A DNA stretch of 64,000 nucleotides from positions 532,880-596,879 of the forward strand of contig MNCI01016355.1 in the NCBI GenBank assembly GCA_015680685.1, given 5' to 3'. A program made the position numbers and the translations under genes. The stretch is from Gnetum montanum. Taxonomy: Eukaryota > Streptophyta > Gnetopsida > Gnetales > Gnetaceae. Shown here piece after piece: positions 35,183-47,752 of the stretch. A model generated the notes under the pieces. The model was given only the letters and a program-made list of their open reading frames with translations, had not been told where the DNA came from and made no database searches. The stretch's first letter is position 1. Each line of letters starts with the position of its first letter.

Positions 35183-35999
35183 TGATGAGTGGCGAGGTAC
35201 CCCTACACTCAACCATACGAATACGAGCGTGAACGCGCGATTCGGTTGAACTCCGCAGACTAAATGCCTTAACACCACAAGAAACACTTGGGGTTAATCG
35301 TTCGTTGTATTCCCAGGGTTGCTTGTAAGTGTCACGGTATGGTTAAGCAAGTCTAAGGTATGTGATTTTTTTGGTATTTTCAAGTTTATCTTCTAAGCTA
35401 TGAGAGGAAAGGGTTGAGAAACTAAGCTAACTCTAACTAATGTCCTAAGTCTAAATTAACTAGCGTCAGCATCCGTTCCCACTTACCGGACACACCCTGA
35501 ACTATGCAACTGTGGCTTACCAAACGCTAATCGTTACTGGGATCACCACACGTAACGTAAGTGCTCAAAGTGGTCGTACTGAGGCACCTATTTAGCTTAA
35601 GTNNNNNNNNNNNNNNNNNNNNNNNNNNNNNNNNNNNNNNNNNNNNNNNNNNNNNNNNNNNNNNNNNNNNNNNNNNNNNNNNNNNNNNNNNNNNNNNNNN
35701 NNNNNNNNNNNNNNNNNNNNNNNNNNNNNNNNNNNNNNNNNNNNNNNNNNNNNNNNNNNNNNNNNNNNNNNNNNNNNNNNNNNNNNNNNNNNNNNNNNNN
35801 NNNNNNNNNNNNNNNNNNNNNNNNNNNNNNNNNNNNNNNNNNNNNNNNNNNNNNNNNNNNNNNNNNNNNNNNNNNNNNNNNNNNNNNNNNNNNNNNNNNN
35901 NNNNNNNNNNNNNNNNNNNNNNNNAAGACGCAATATCGCATGGGATGCAATATCGCGGCGGCCGCGATATCGCGGCACAGTGCATGTCGCGTCTCATGA
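35183..35999 (-). repeat. Solo LTR of the D family, with perfect target duplications
   Basis: Flanked by ATTGG at 35178-35182 and 36000-36004. On the minus strand the start is TCATGAGACGCGACATG and the end GGGGTACCTCGCCACTCATCA minus its first base; compare TGATGAGACGTGATATGC at 156. U3 (35925-35990) has GCGATATCGCGG, CGCGATATTGC and a GCGGCCGC palindrome. The LTR is 817 positions long including 322 unknown bases. There is no PBS or polypurine tract outside it, so the internal part was lost by LTR-LTR recombination. It is rich in CpG, so probably young. Confidence 0.9.
35603..35924. other. Assembly gap (322 N)
   Basis: Unknown bases inside the solo LTR, at the R/U3 part. Any reading frame that spans it is meaningless. 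The palindromic CpG-rich U3 may explain the gap. Confidence 0.95.
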
Positions 36000-36004
36000 A
36001 TTGG

Positions 36005-36785
36005 GAAATCAAAGCCACCATGAAATAGAACAAATTTATTATGGTTAAAACTAACTTGTTATTAGTTAAGGTGTGCAAGGTGTGTATTGCAAAGTAGAAA
36101 CATAATAGAACCAAATCGTATATGCAACTTGTACACAAATGATGCCAATGATTAAAATATAAACAAAGATTTGTCCTATAAATTATTGGGTTATTTTGAT
36201 GGGTTTAGATTAGATATTCAAAAATATGTTTCATTGCCATTATTCAAGTTAAGTTAATTTGGAATGGAGAATAGTACATAACTATCATTGCTCAATTATA
36301 CCAAGAAACCCACCCTTTAGAAGGATAAAGAATAGAAAAATGATTGGAAGAAGGATATGTACAACCAATGGATCAAATAAATTTTTCATATGATACATCA
36401 TGTAGTAGAAAATTTAAAAAGAAAAAAAAATTGACTTGCAATGGTTATTGAAGCCTCATGTAACAATTAAAAATCAACTTGATAGTAAGTCTAGATAATT
36501 AGCTCTTGATTAATGTCTTACAGCCTCCATTGTCCTTAATGCTCTAGGATAGAGTTTGGAATCATAAAAAACTAAGTTGATGAGGCTAACGACTCATTCA
36601 TTTCCTTTTATATAAGTTATTGTTTTCTCTTTTTCTAAATCAATATATTATGCCACATACTTAGATTGTAGTCATTGTTCTGCTTTCTTATAATAGCCAA
36701 TTATGGCATAGTAATTACTGCAAATTATGATAATGGTAACTACGCTTGTTACTTAATTAACTGGATATGCCCTCTTTGACTAATT
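36005..36785. other. AT-rich sequence without recognised gene
   Basis: Possibly the decayed RT half of the copia relic that follows, or the continuation of the LINE relic. I see no motif that decides it. Confidence 0.3.
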
Positions 36786-36789
36786 ATGC

Positions 36790-38560
36790 AATCAAATTTT
36801 CATTGGGTTGGTTCTGCTTCATATATGAAAGGTTCATTGGATTCCTTCTTTTTCTCAAATTCTAATCCTTGAGAAAACTCTTTTCCATTGAGTTTAAAAT
36901 TTTCAAGAAATTCAACATTTATAACCTAACCAATTCTAGGTGTGTGTGGGGGACAACAAAGTCTAAAGCCCTTAAAGGTTATTACATAGCTAATGAAGTA
37001 TTTACTAATTTTCCTTTGATGTAATTTTTCTACACTTGGGTTATACATCCTTCTATTACACATTGCTCAATGTATACATATCTTAAACTAGGATTCCATC
37101 CATTCCACAACTAAAAAAATGGTTTTGGGAATAGTCTAAAATGGAACCTATTTAAATATACACTACAATTTTTAAGGGCTTACTCCATAGGGTGAATAGA
37201 AGATTAGAATTACTAATATTATATTTCACCATGTCCATAAGCGCATGGTTCCTCTTTTTCATTACATCATTTTGTTGAGGCATTTTTGGCATGATGTATT
37301 AAGCAATGAAGTTTGCTTCTTAAAAAAGCATCACAAATGAACTTGGTACTTGTTCTATTTCTATGTGTCTTGCATAGCATTCTTCTCCTTTGTCTAACAT
37401 TAAAAATTTGATTTTATTTTTCTCTTATTTCTCTACTTTAGTTTTGAATATCTTAAAGGCATCTAATGCCTTTGCTTTACAGAAAATAAAGATACATATA
37501 TCTTGTATGGTCATTAAAAATTAGATAATGTATTACCAACCATTTAGAGAAGCAATAGAAAAAGGTTCATAGATATCTATATATATGATTTCAAGAATCT
37601 CTATTTAGACAAGGAATAGAAAAAAGTTTGTAGATATCTATATGTATGATTTCAAGAATCTTTGAAATCATTTTTGCTCTTTTAGTGGTCTTGTTAATTT
37701 GCTTTTCCTTAGTGAAATCTACACCAATACCAAAATTAGTAAAATCAAAGGCCATGGAGACACTATTATTTACTAATCTTTTAATTTTTCATATGTGGAT
37801 GTGTTCCAATCTTCTATGTCATAACTTGGAGGATTCTTCATTTATTACATCTTTTATTACAAATATCTTTACATGTAGCTGAGAGACTACACTTAAGAGT
37901 GGAATATAAATTAAATTTACATAAACCATTACCTAGTTTTCCAAAATCAATAATATGTTTATTTTAAAAGATTTTGTTCTAAAATAAACCTATATTCAAA
38001 CTAGATTAGTCTAGAAGTAGAGACTAGATTTTTGCAAAATGATGAAATGTAAAACGTATCATGAAGATCTAGAATAAATCCAAATTATAGCACTAGCCTA
38101 AATGTACCTAATTCCTCCACTTGTGAATGCACATGATTTCTTAAATAAATGCTTTATTCATTTCCCTTCAGTTACCTTCGATGGATGAAGCCTTCCATGA
38201 TAGTAGTAATGTGAATTGAATAACTTGAATTAGTCTATCATATGCTATCAAGTGCATTAACAAAATAAGATTTATAACTTACATAGAAAATAATTGTACC
38301 TTTCTTCTCAATCCATATTTTATACTTTTGATAAGTCTTCTTAATGTATCTCTTGTTCTTGTAGAAGAAGGAAATAATTTTTTCACTATATCATTTCATT
38401 GGCACATTTGCTTCTTTCATTTCTGTATGAATACCTTCATCTTTCTTATCCTACTCATTACTATAAATGGCTAGATTGGTACTTTTTAACTTCTCAAACT
38501 TAATTCTTTCTTCTTATTAAAGACATATAACTAGAAGTTCCAAAAAAAGGACTACTAGTG
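36790..38560 (-). pseudogene. pol: Ty1/copia retrotransposon relic: protease to integrase
   Basis: Read on the minus strand. First comes a Lys-rich gag end (about 38500-38330), then the protease neighbourhood (near 38230-38160, with SIHITTIMEGF where copia has ATIHIT..MQGF) and IYLRNHVHSQVEELGTFRLV (about 38130-38070). Next are the pre-integrase motif HRRLEHIHIxKIKRLV (about 37835-37780) with DFTNFGIGVDFTKEKQINKT (about 37745-37690), the integrase core with RYMYLYFL (about 37510) and the C-terminal NRFHFRLFPKPFFxLWNGW (about 37150-37095). This order (integrase before RT) marks copia. Frame breaks and stops are common. LTRs were not found. Confidence 0.75.
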
Positions 38561-38839
38561 ATGATGAATTTAGGAAGGATTTGAAACTAGTATGGTTTTA
38601 GATCATAAGAGGTAGAAACTCAATAGAAGATTATATATTAACTAATTTTCTTTATGTGTATTATATGAGAGTCATGATTATTTGAAAGAGAATTAAGCAT
38701 GAAGTTGATAAGAAATCACTACAAGAAGTCAATTCCTAAGGATTTGAACTAGGCTACAATATTCCTCATTTCCATGATGTGTTTATACATGTTCTTAGAG
38801 TTGACAAGTTTTATGCCTAAGCGTTTGTTTATGAGGGTG

Positions 38840-39795
38840 TGATAAAGCATTGTTTGTCAAGTGTATTAGTTGGTTGCGATATTGTCGATCCTACATTTCA
38901 TTTTCTATATCACATTGATGTTGGTGCATTTTAGCTTGCTACTATATTGTAGATGCTATGTTACATTTGCTATATTGTAGCTAGCATTGACACATCCTTG
39001 TTGATGTAGCTTGAGAGGCATTAATGCAGTCTTCATATTTGGCTATAAATATGAGTGTCCATTACATATTTGACATCATTTAGTTAGTAGTATAGCCAAA
39101 CTCTTGCTATTTTTCCCATAACCTTAGAAAATAATTATTGAGTGCTTGCAACATAGATTTGAGTCAATTGTATGATGTCTTATTTGAGTGGCACTGTACC
39201 TGGATACATTCCATGAATGATAATAAGATCAAGATTGATTCATATTCATTGTAGCAATTTAACTTAGAATAAATTTTCTTTCAATGCAATTTACTTTTAA
39301 TGTATTTAGTTAATATTTACATTTCTATGCAGATTAATCAATTGGTAGAATGAGCATGACTAATTTTGAGTGTAAACATGATTTTGCTTGATAATCCCAA
39401 TAGCATTATTGCTTGGTTCACCTAGAAGTATAATGCTTGGTAATTCCAACAATGGGTACATGAGTTTAGGATATGTATAACAATCTAGGAATAGACACTC
39501 ATCATCCTTAGGATAGTATAGGATTTAATTTTATTATTAATATGATTAAATAATTAATTTCTATTTTATTGATTAATTTAGTTCAAGGCCCTAATAACAT
39601 CATAATCATATGCCTCACTTTGGACTAAACCATACGTGATAGAACTACTACTAGTCCAAGTGAGAAGATAGTAACCTACAAGCAAAGCTTAATGATCTAG
39701 ATACCACATCAGTTTCATCCATGAAGTTTGATTGAATTATGCATGAATGCTTGTGACTTGTATGATTGGGCATAGGGGACTTTTATCACTTATAA
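38840..39795 (+). repeat. Left LTR of element F
   Basis: About 956 bases. U3 (38850-39000) has CTATATTGTAGATGC-type motifs. TATAAATA is at 39044-39051. The triple repeat is at about 39385-39460. The end has decayed to CACTTATAA. The sequence just before it (TTTATGAGGGTG) is itself weakly like a pre-LTR tract. Confidence 0.85.
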
Positions 39796-39815
39796 TTAGC
39801 ATTGATACTAGGGAC
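39796..39815 (+). other. Primer-binding site of element F (tRNA-Asp type, decayed)
   Basis: TTAGCATTGATACTAGGGAC, aligned with TTGGCATCGTTGCTAGGGAT of B. Confidence 0.65.
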
Positions 39816-39931
39816 GGTTCTGGTGATCTAGAATAGTTATATTAGAAATGATCATTGTAAAAACATTAATGATTTATCTTTTAGAAAAAAAAATAATATT
39901 TTATGTCACGCACACATTATTAATTGAAAAC

Positions 39932-40528
39932 ATATCTTCTTCACATAGGATTGGTAGTTCATCACATGATGAGAAAACTAATAGGAGTTATAATAGGATC
40001 TATATTAAAGAGAATTAGAATGAATCACTACAAGTAGGGATCTCATATGCTCATTCTGATACTTACTACATTTGAAGACTATGTTCAACTATTGTAGACA
40101 ATCCTAGAGGGGATGGAAGAAGGCTTAAAGCAAGGAAGACCTCAAGGCCAAGGATCTCCAACAAACCCAAAATAGATGAACTAAGGAACCATAGGGGGAG
40201 ATATAAAAGCCATGGTGGTTCTCCCAGTTTATCATCTTCCTTTTCATCTTTATTATCTACTTTTAATAAAGATGAATGTAGGTATAGAGATAGAGCTTCA
40301 CTAAGCGGTCAAGATGAAGATAGAAATAGAGATCAAAGAAAAGATATAAGGTACCAAATGGATCATGGACAAGATCATCATAATCAAATAAATAGAAATA
40401 GAGATTATGACCATGACATGTCTTATGATGATGAACCATTATTGGCTACTAGAAACATGATACATATTAGTGGGACAATTGGAGAATACTTCATACATAT
40501 TAGTGGGACAATTGGAGAATACTTCATA
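39932..40528 (+). pseudogene. gag: gag of element F, N-terminal part
   Basis: The start codon has become ATA (39932) before SSSHR, an ATG-to-ATA change. Then come a Ser/Arg-rich segment, a Ser run (about 40225) and an Asp/Arg/His-rich segment. DDEPLLATRNMIHI (about 40429) is followed by a 33-base tandem duplication that adds an extra ISGTIGEYFIH unit. Element E follows after its target duplication at 40529-40533. As in B, the N-terminal domain of the A/E gags is absent. Confidence 0.75.
40463..40528 (+). repeat. 33-base tandem duplication in F gag
   Basis: CATATTAGTGGGACAATTGG is the start of each unit (40463-40495 and 40496-40528). The two units are identical and in frame (11 codons each), and they end exactly where the target duplication of element E begins. 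Confidence 0.95.
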
Positions 40529-40533
40529 GGCAT

Positions 40534-41403
40534 TGATGAATTGTGTTTTACATAAGCTCCGATATCGGTGTGGTTGCAATACTGGGTACATGATATTGGG
40601 TACTCGATATCATGGCCCAAGATGTGATATCGGGTATGCAATATCACAGGGTACTTCCGGGTCTATAAATATAGCCCTTGTGCACACGATTTGTAAGGAG
40701 TTTTTGAAGTCAAGTAGGAAATTTTTTGCAGTTTGTTCATTTGAGAGCTAGAATATTTTCCAACTAGACATAGCAAGAGGTCTAAGTGTAATCAGATCTT
40801 TATTCAAGCATTGATGTACCTAAACACACCATTGTGTTGGCAATAAAGATGAGCTCTTTGATTCACCTTGTAGCACTTGAGACTTTCTTTCTTTATGCAT
40901 TTATATATTGTGATTTCATGTAGTTTACATTTAATGTTATTCATTCAGTAATTAATTTTGATTAATCAAGCAGCTAATTAAAATACACAAGCATGACCCC
41001 TTCGAACATACATGTGACACTTAGTAGCTTAAAAATGGTTAGTGTTTAACAACCTAGTAGTGTTTACATGAAGTTTAGGATGTGTCTAGGAAGTGGGGAT
41101 AGTTACTTATGTTAGGTTATATTAGACAATAGTTTACTTAGAATTTAATTACACTCACTTTCATTATTGGTTTTAAGTGATCAAATTGATAAAACATAAA
41201 ATGATAAAAATATTATGCCTTGGTCGCACTTAACCATACATTTGCATTTCACAAGTGAGAGTTGGAAGACAACGAACGGACAATGCGAACTCACCATTTA
41301 GCTATAGCATACTTGGTAATTAAAGTCTACGAAATTCAACCAAATCACACGTGAACACCTGTAATTCGTATGGTTGGGCGTAGGGGTACCTTGTCACTCA
41401 TCA
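40534..41403 (+). repeat. Left LTR of element E
   Basis: 870 bases, TGATGAATTG...ACTCATCA. U3 has GATATC-type motifs (about 40560-40650), five or so in tandem with GGGTA spacers. TATAAATA is at 40664-40671 and AATAAA at 40842-40847. It has about 20 bases more than the right LTR in U3. Confidence 0.92.
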
Positions 41404-41423
41404 TTGGCACCGTTGTTGGGGAC
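41404..41423 (+). other. Primer-binding site of element E (tRNA-Asp)
   Basis: TTGGCACCGTTGTTGGGGAC, the best-preserved copy. It differs from the tRNA-Asp complement TGGCGCCGTTGCCGGGGA only by C/G-to-T/A transitions. Confidence 0.85.
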
Positions 41424-41570
41424 TTTAGTTCTACATGCGCTATCTAAACTTAGTGAAAACTTAATAACCTTGTTGTTTAAACCCTAAAGATCAAATCTTA
41501 CAAAAAAAATTTATTATTATAACTAAATTAAATCTTAACCACACATTGAATATAGATTCATTAATATAAA

Positions 41571-43980
41571 ATGTCTTCTTCTCACAGGAGTTTATCTCCA
41601 GCCAAGGCAGACCAAGTGCCTCAACAATACTAGGTGGTATATGCTCATCTCAATGAGTATGTACCAAAATTCACCTTCATCCTACATCAAGATGAAATGC
41701 TGCAGTGGTATGACATGGAAGGCAACATTGTGTTACCACCGGATTGACCTATTCCAGCTATGCTCCAACTAATGCGTGCATGACATGGACTTCAACATCT
41801 ACACGAGGAGTATGAAATGCAAGATTCCAATTCAAGGGATTACCATCCCACTGAAGCACAAAGGTTAAGGGATTGTCAGCTGGAGCACCAACATGAGCTT
41901 TTGAAGGGTAAGGGGTCAAACACTTTTTCACATCTACTTGGTCCATTGGATAGAGGCAAACACTTCTCTGGGGGCTTTTCCTTTGGTGACACTCCTCTCT
42001 TTGACTTTGATCAAGGGGCTATTAACCAGAATGTGTAATCCACAATTCATAATCTTAGTTCTAGTCAAAACAGATCTAATGACAAAAATGGATCTGGAGA
42101 AGCAAGTCATGAAAAAGGGAAAAATGGAAGTCACGATCGTGATCATGATCATGATCATCGAAGAGAAGGTGGTAGGTGTCAGCACAATGTAAGTCCTCCT
42201 TCCTCTTCCCCTTCATCATCATCATCTTCTTCATCTAGCTTAGATCGTGACTGCAAAGGGCATGACCATGATGGAGGTGATCGATGTGATCAAAACAATA
42301 GAGGGGACTATCGGGATAATCACGATTGAAGGTGTAGGTAATTCAGAGAGATCCACTACCATGAAAGAAGGGTTAGTAGAGAACATCATAGGCACCATCA
42401 CTATGGCCTTGATGAATCTCTACTTACTACTTAGAGCATGTTAAACATTTTAGAGGCCATGAATATTTCAACAAGGCATGTAAAGGATAGTAGAATAAAG
42501 AGGCTAAACATGAACAACATTCCTTGGTTTGAGGGAAGCTACGATGTTGATATGCAAAAAAATCTCCAAGCCTTCTAGGATACATGTGCCTTGTATCATA
42601 TTGAGAACAATTTGTAGAAGTTGAAATTATTTCCAAGGATACTCATTAAGGAAGTAGAAAATTGGTACCAGTCCTTGGAGCCAGAATTAATTCGACGATG
42701 GAGTATGATGTTAGAATTGTTTAATGAAAAATATCAAACATACTCTTGAGTGTCCAATATGAGGAAGTAGATTCAAGGGTGAAAACAAGAAAACCATGAG
42801 CCCTTGGAGCTATTGGTCGATACTCGTCTTTATTGCATAAGTGTCCTGACCATGGATACTCTCAGTTGGATCAACTTCGTCATATTATAGATGGGTTGCG
42901 ATTTGAAATAAGAAAAATCCTTAGTGTATATGCTTAAGGGAGATTAATAGAGGTAAGTAATCGTTGGGTCAAAAATTTAATTGAGGAGGTAGCCATGGAG
43001 GAGGGAGAATTGAGAAAGTGAGAAAGTGCAGAGGAATACAATAGAGATCCTTCTATTCGCAAAAGGGGGGTTTGATTCTGCGATAGTGAGGATGTGTTAA
43101 TAGGAGATGAGATGGCTAATTAGAAAACCTTTCCACTCTAGAAATTGTAGTTTGAAATTATGGCTAAGGTTGATCAATTATGGGATTCCATGAATAATAA
43201 GTTTCAAGTTGTCTTAAAAATTGTTGAAGAGTCTAAGAAGCAAAATGGTGAGCATGAATGTCAGAGATGTCAGGTGCCACATCCAAGGGTAAGATGCTAC
43301 AAAAGAGATGGTTGCAGATAGCAAATCAAATGATGATGGTGGGTGTGACATCTACCAGTATGAACATCCCAAGGGATGCTATCCAATTGTGTCACACTTG
43401 TAGGAATCTGGGATGTATTCCTTACATTCCTAACTTGCACAAAGGAAAACACCCAAAAGATTGCCTTGTCCACAAGGTAACTCTCGATAGTTCCACCAAC
43501 CATAGTAGTATTATCCAAGTGGAACTCCACCTTAATCCTATGAATTATACCAGTAGTGGCAGCAACCACAATCATGGGCGTTGGCACCTCTAAGATAGTA
43601 GTACCCCTACTGGAAACTAGATTCCTATGGTTATTATGTTCAGCAACCTTCATCTCCATGAGACTTCTCTTGTCATGTTGCTACTTACCAACCTCATTAC
43701 TATCCTCCTGAAGTGTACCAATTGCCATATGCAAGTAGGGATGCCACCTACTATCCTCATGCTCCTCCTATTTATATACCTACTCCTTCGCCTCCTGCAC
43801 AGCTACCACATGCTCCATTCATGTAGGGTGAATTGTTTGCCCAACCATAGTAAAGAAATGCTACGAGGGTGATTAATCTACAACTAGTTAACCAACCAAG
43901 TGGGTCAGAACCACGATTAAAGAAAACACCCTTCTTCTAATCTCGTAATCCACCAAAGCCCTCAGACACACTAGTGGTTG
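41571..43980 (+). pseudogene. gag: gag of element E
   Basis: ATG at 41571 (MSSSHRSLSP). The N-terminal domain has VVYAHLNEYVPKFTFILHQD (about 41635-41695) and YDMEGNIVLPPD. Then come Asp/His-rich and Ser-rich linkers (about 42080-42240), DESLLTT (about 42410; DEPLLATR elsewhere), a capsid-like part with NWYQSLEPE (about 42660), the zinc-knuckle-like CDIYQYEHPKGCYP (about 43345-43390) and a Pro/Tyr/Gln-rich tail. The frame shifts several times, so open stretches lie in different frames (for example 41817-42038). Confidence 0.8.
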
Positions 43981-44079
43981 GTAGCCTTGCTCTTCCACCT
44001 TCCACTACCTCACCTTTATCCGAGTTCCCTTCAAATCAAAATCCCTCTCGAATCCATACTGTGATGTTAACCCATGACG

Positions 44080-44680
44080 TATTTGATTAGATTCAAGCTG
44101 GTAACCTACCCAGGAAGTTAGTTGATCCCAAGAGTCCCTTAGTATATTTGCAAATTACTAGGAATGAACCTTGTAAAGCTCTTCTTGAATTTGGTTCTAG
44201 TGTTAATCTAATGTCGCATGAGATGTACACTACGTGGAACCTTCCTTCCTTGAAGAAGAGCAACATCAGGCTGAAGTTGGTAGACTAGTCCATCATTGTT
44301 CCATTAGAAATGGTAGAAGACATTATGACCATTATTTTTAGGTGGTCATATCTTGCTAACTTCTTAGTAATCAAGGTAGAAAATTGTAAGGGGGACTTCC
44401 CAATTATTATGGGAAGGGTGTGGTTGATCACTGTTGATGCTAAAATGGGCATTAGTGATTTTTTCTTAGAGAAATCCAAAGAAAATGAATTTGGAAAGAT
44501 TAAGAAGAAGAGGGTTTCATGTATTGCGTACAACGATTCAGGGTGCCATTGTGTGCACAAGCTATGGTCAGTGAAGCGAACATCTATCTCTACATGCAAG
44601 TAGTGTGCATCGGAAGCTGAAATCCAAAGATGCCTGTATGTGGCAGTCACAAAACAAGAAGGCACCTAGTGGCTAACAGT
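44080..44680 (+). pseudogene. pol: Aspartic protease domain of element E
   Basis: YLQITRNEPCKALLEFGSSV (about 44148-44207) is the active-site region. The catalytic Asp has become Glu (LEFG, expected LDFG), a one-base change. MSHEMYTTWNLPSLKKSNIR follows, then a 97-codon open stretch (44310-44603) with WSYLANFLVIKVENCKGDFP and a Lys-rich end. The linker to RT contains CIAYNDSGCHC and CLYVAVTKQEGT, the segment kept in the gag-only elements. Confidence 0.82.
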
Positions 44681-45039
44681 TGATTCTAGTAGTAGTACAT
44701 TGTGCATGGAACCTACTGAGGGCCTAACGTGTGATTATGTTACAAGTATGGATGAACTCGAGTAGGTTCATCACTAGCTCTCCAAGGGAGTAAATGATGA
44801 TATCAATTGGGAAGAGTTGGAGATTCCTAAAAATTTCAAACAAGAACCCCTTAAATTAAAGACACTACCAACTGAAATGAAGTACGTGTTCTTAAAAAAT
44901 GAAAAGCTGGTCATTATTAATGCTAAACTTGCTACAAGACAAAAAAAAGATGTTGTAGAAAAATGGTCAACAACCTTTGCCTGATCATATTATGAGCTCA
45001 CATGAATAGATTCAAGAATATGCCAGCACCAAATATACA

Positions 45040-46330
45040 TTGACCTTGTTGTTAAGTTGAAATGATAGTCGCAGTGGCGATTGAATCCCAAATTAAAGCA
45101 GATTGTCAAAGAGGAGATCAAGCAACTCCTGAAGGCTAGATTCATCTACCTTGTTGTAGATAGTGAGTGGGTTCACCTACTCATGATCGTGCCCAAGAAA
45201 GAAGGCAAATGGCAAGTGTGCATCAACTTATGGCTGCTCAAGATGGCAACTTTCAAAGATCATTTTCTGTTGCCTTTTGTTGAACAAGTTTTGGACACCA
45301 TTTCTGGGCATAACTACTACAACTTTCTGGATGGTTATAGTGGCTATAATCAAATCCAAATCATACCAGAGGACCAGGAAAAGATGACTTTCACAAGTCC
45401 TTGGGGGACTTTTTCTTATCGTCAAATGACATTTGATCTATGTAATGTCCTAGCTACATTTCAACGATTAGTCCTTGGCATTTTTCAAAAATAAATTTGT
45501 AGTGGGGTAGAAGTCATCATCGATGACTTTTCTACCTATAGAGCTACGTTTGAGCAAGCCCTGGACCATCTTGAGTAAGTGTTAAGGAGATGTGTTGAAA
45601 AAAATCTCTAGCTTAATTGGCAAAAGAGCCATCTTATGATCTAGGAAGGCATAGTCTTGGGGCATCGTATCTCAAAAATAGGAATCGAGGTGGACCCTAA
45701 AAAGATAAGGGTCATCTAATGAATAACCCATTAACAAAAAATTGTTAAAGAAGTGCAGTCATTCCTTAGTCATACTGGCTACTATTGGCACTTCATTGAG
45801 AACTTTTCCAAAATTTCCAGGCCATTGGTTGAATTAACAAAGAAAGATACCCCATTTATCTGGACCCCTGCATGTGAAACAACATTCCAACAACTGAAGC
45901 AGAAGCTTGTTGAGACCCCAATTCTATAAGTACTTGATTGGTCTAGGCCATTTCATGTGGTGATTGATGCATCAAATTATGCTTTGGGGGAAGTGCTTAC
46001 ATAGTTGGATGATTAAAAACATCCATATTACATTCACTATGCAAGTTAGAGTATCACAAGTGCATAGCTAAATTACACCACTACGGAAAATGAGTTGATG
46101 GTGATGGTATTTGCCTTAAAAAAGTTCAGGCACTATGTTCTTGGTTATAAAGTGTTCGTGCACATAGATCATAGCACCATCTAATTTTTAATGAATAAAC
46201 CAATGGTGAGCCCCCATGTCATACGGTGGCTCATTATTTTGTAAGAGTTTGATCTCACAATGGTATATCGAAAGGGTGTGAAAAATGTGGTCATTGACCA
46301 CTTATCATGGCTAAGATGGGATGACAAGGA
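45040..46330 (+). pseudogene. pol: Reverse transcriptase and RNase H of element E
   Basis: A 137-codon open stretch (45081-45494) covers the palm: VPKKEGKWQVCINL, FLDGYSGYNQIQIIPEDQ, FTSPWGTFSYRQM. After one TAA stop comes the catalytic VIIDDF (about 45513-45530), then HLMI-type sequence, GHTGYYxHFIENF (about 45773-45802) and FIWTPACETTFQQLKQKL. RNase H: VVIDASNYALGEVL (about 45957-46000), then TENELMVMVFALKKFRHYVL (about 46085-46145) and FVHIDHSTI. It is closely similar to A. Confidence 0.9.
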
Positions 46331-46489
46331 GAAAAAGAGCCCCTTATCTGATCAATTTCCTAATGAATCTCTCTTTGTAGGGGCTATTAATGCATAAATG
46401 CCCAATGAACCAAGATGATATGACACCATTCTTACTTATTTGCTCAAGCAAAAACCGTTGCAAAGGTTGGACACCCAAAAGAAAAAATA

Positions 46490-47690
46490 GTTTCTTCACC
46501 AGGTTAAGCATTTCATGGAAATCAACGGGAACCTTTACAAAGTATGTCTCGACGACCTAGTATGCTGGTGTGTCCTTGACATAGGTTAAATGCATGTTCT
46601 CCAAGATGCTCACGAAGGCCCTTGTGGGGGCCATTATGCTAGGAGATGCATGACCATAAAAATCTTCATGGTAGGATATTACTAGCCAACAATCTTTAGA
46701 GATGCACACCAGTTTGTCCATGCTTGTGATCGTTGTTAGAGGGATGGTGGAATGACAGCTCAAATGGAGGGGTCATAGCAATGGATTCAGCCTCTTGAGC
46801 CATTCGATATTTAGGGCATTGACTTTATGGGTTCCATCACACCTTTGTCAAATGTAAAGGCGTATATAATAGTCATAGTTGACTATTGCACTAAGTGGTT
46901 AGAAGTAGCAGTCATCACCAACTGTACATCCACTACTATTGCTCGGTTTGTACAAAAGAATATTATAAATTAGTTTGGTGTGCCTCATGCATTAATTTTT
47001 GATAATGGAACTCATTTCACAAGTGCCACTTTCTGAAAACTTATGCAGTGCTTGGGGGTTGAGCACAAACTCACAACACCTTATCTCCCTCAAGCCAATG
47101 GTCAAGCTGAAGTAACTAATTAGGAGATTACAAAAATTCTAACGTGAACTATTAGCAAATACCGAAGGGATTAGAACACCAAATTAAAAGATTCCCTTTA
47201 GGCCTATCAGTTCACATGGAAGCTTCCCATAGGTTATTCTTCCTATGAGCTTGTATATGAAAAACTACCAACACTACCCATTCAATCTGAGCTCTGTACA
47301 CTCTCTATAGCCTAGGACCTTGACATGGATCTAAGTCTAGCATAAAAGGAAAGATTAATGAACCTCAACTTGCTAGATGAAAATTAATTAATGGTCCTAT
47401 CATCAAACTAAATGCATAAGGCATTCAACAAGAAATTCCATAACCTCAAAAAAAGGAAAATCAAGTTTCAACTAGGAGACAAGGTTCTCTACTAGAATCC
47501 TGCACATGTACCTCAATGAACCAAATTTCAAACATTGTGGGAAGGATCTTACATTATCAAAGAGCCTTTTCCATCTTGGGCCATGATTATATACAAACTT
47601 GATAGCCCAGACAAAAAGTAATTAGTCAACATCCAACAACTAAAACCTTTCCATGAGCCCAAGTTAACCAACTCAACAGACACCTCGCCA
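46490..47690 (+). pseudogene. pol: Integrase of element E
   Basis: HHCC: HVLQDAHEGPCGGHYARR (about 46592), then YYxPTIFRDAHQFVHACDRC. Core: GIDFMGSI (first Asp, about 46815), IFDNGTHF (second Asp, about 46997) and PQANGQAEVT (about 47087-47118) with the third acidic residue. The C-terminal part includes SYELVYEKLP, KFQLGDKVLY (about 47463) and LVNIQQLKPFHEP (about 47625). All three catalytic acids can be seen, unlike in A. Scattered stops remain. Confidence 0.9.
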
Positions 47691-47733
47691 GATGGACAAC
47701 CATGCTCAATCTTTCGGATTTCCTCCTTCCAAC

Positions 47734-47752
47734 TTAGTTGTGGGGGATATGG
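47734..47752 (+). promoter_or_regulatory. Internal polypurine tract of element E
   Basis: TTAGTTGTGGGGGATATGG just after the integrase frame, nearly identical to the site in A at 22390-22408. Confidence 0.6.

Noticed and set aside
35527-36138. Open frames of 117-203 codons across 35527-36138
   Set aside because: They consist mostly of unknown bases in the assembly gap; the rest is LTR.
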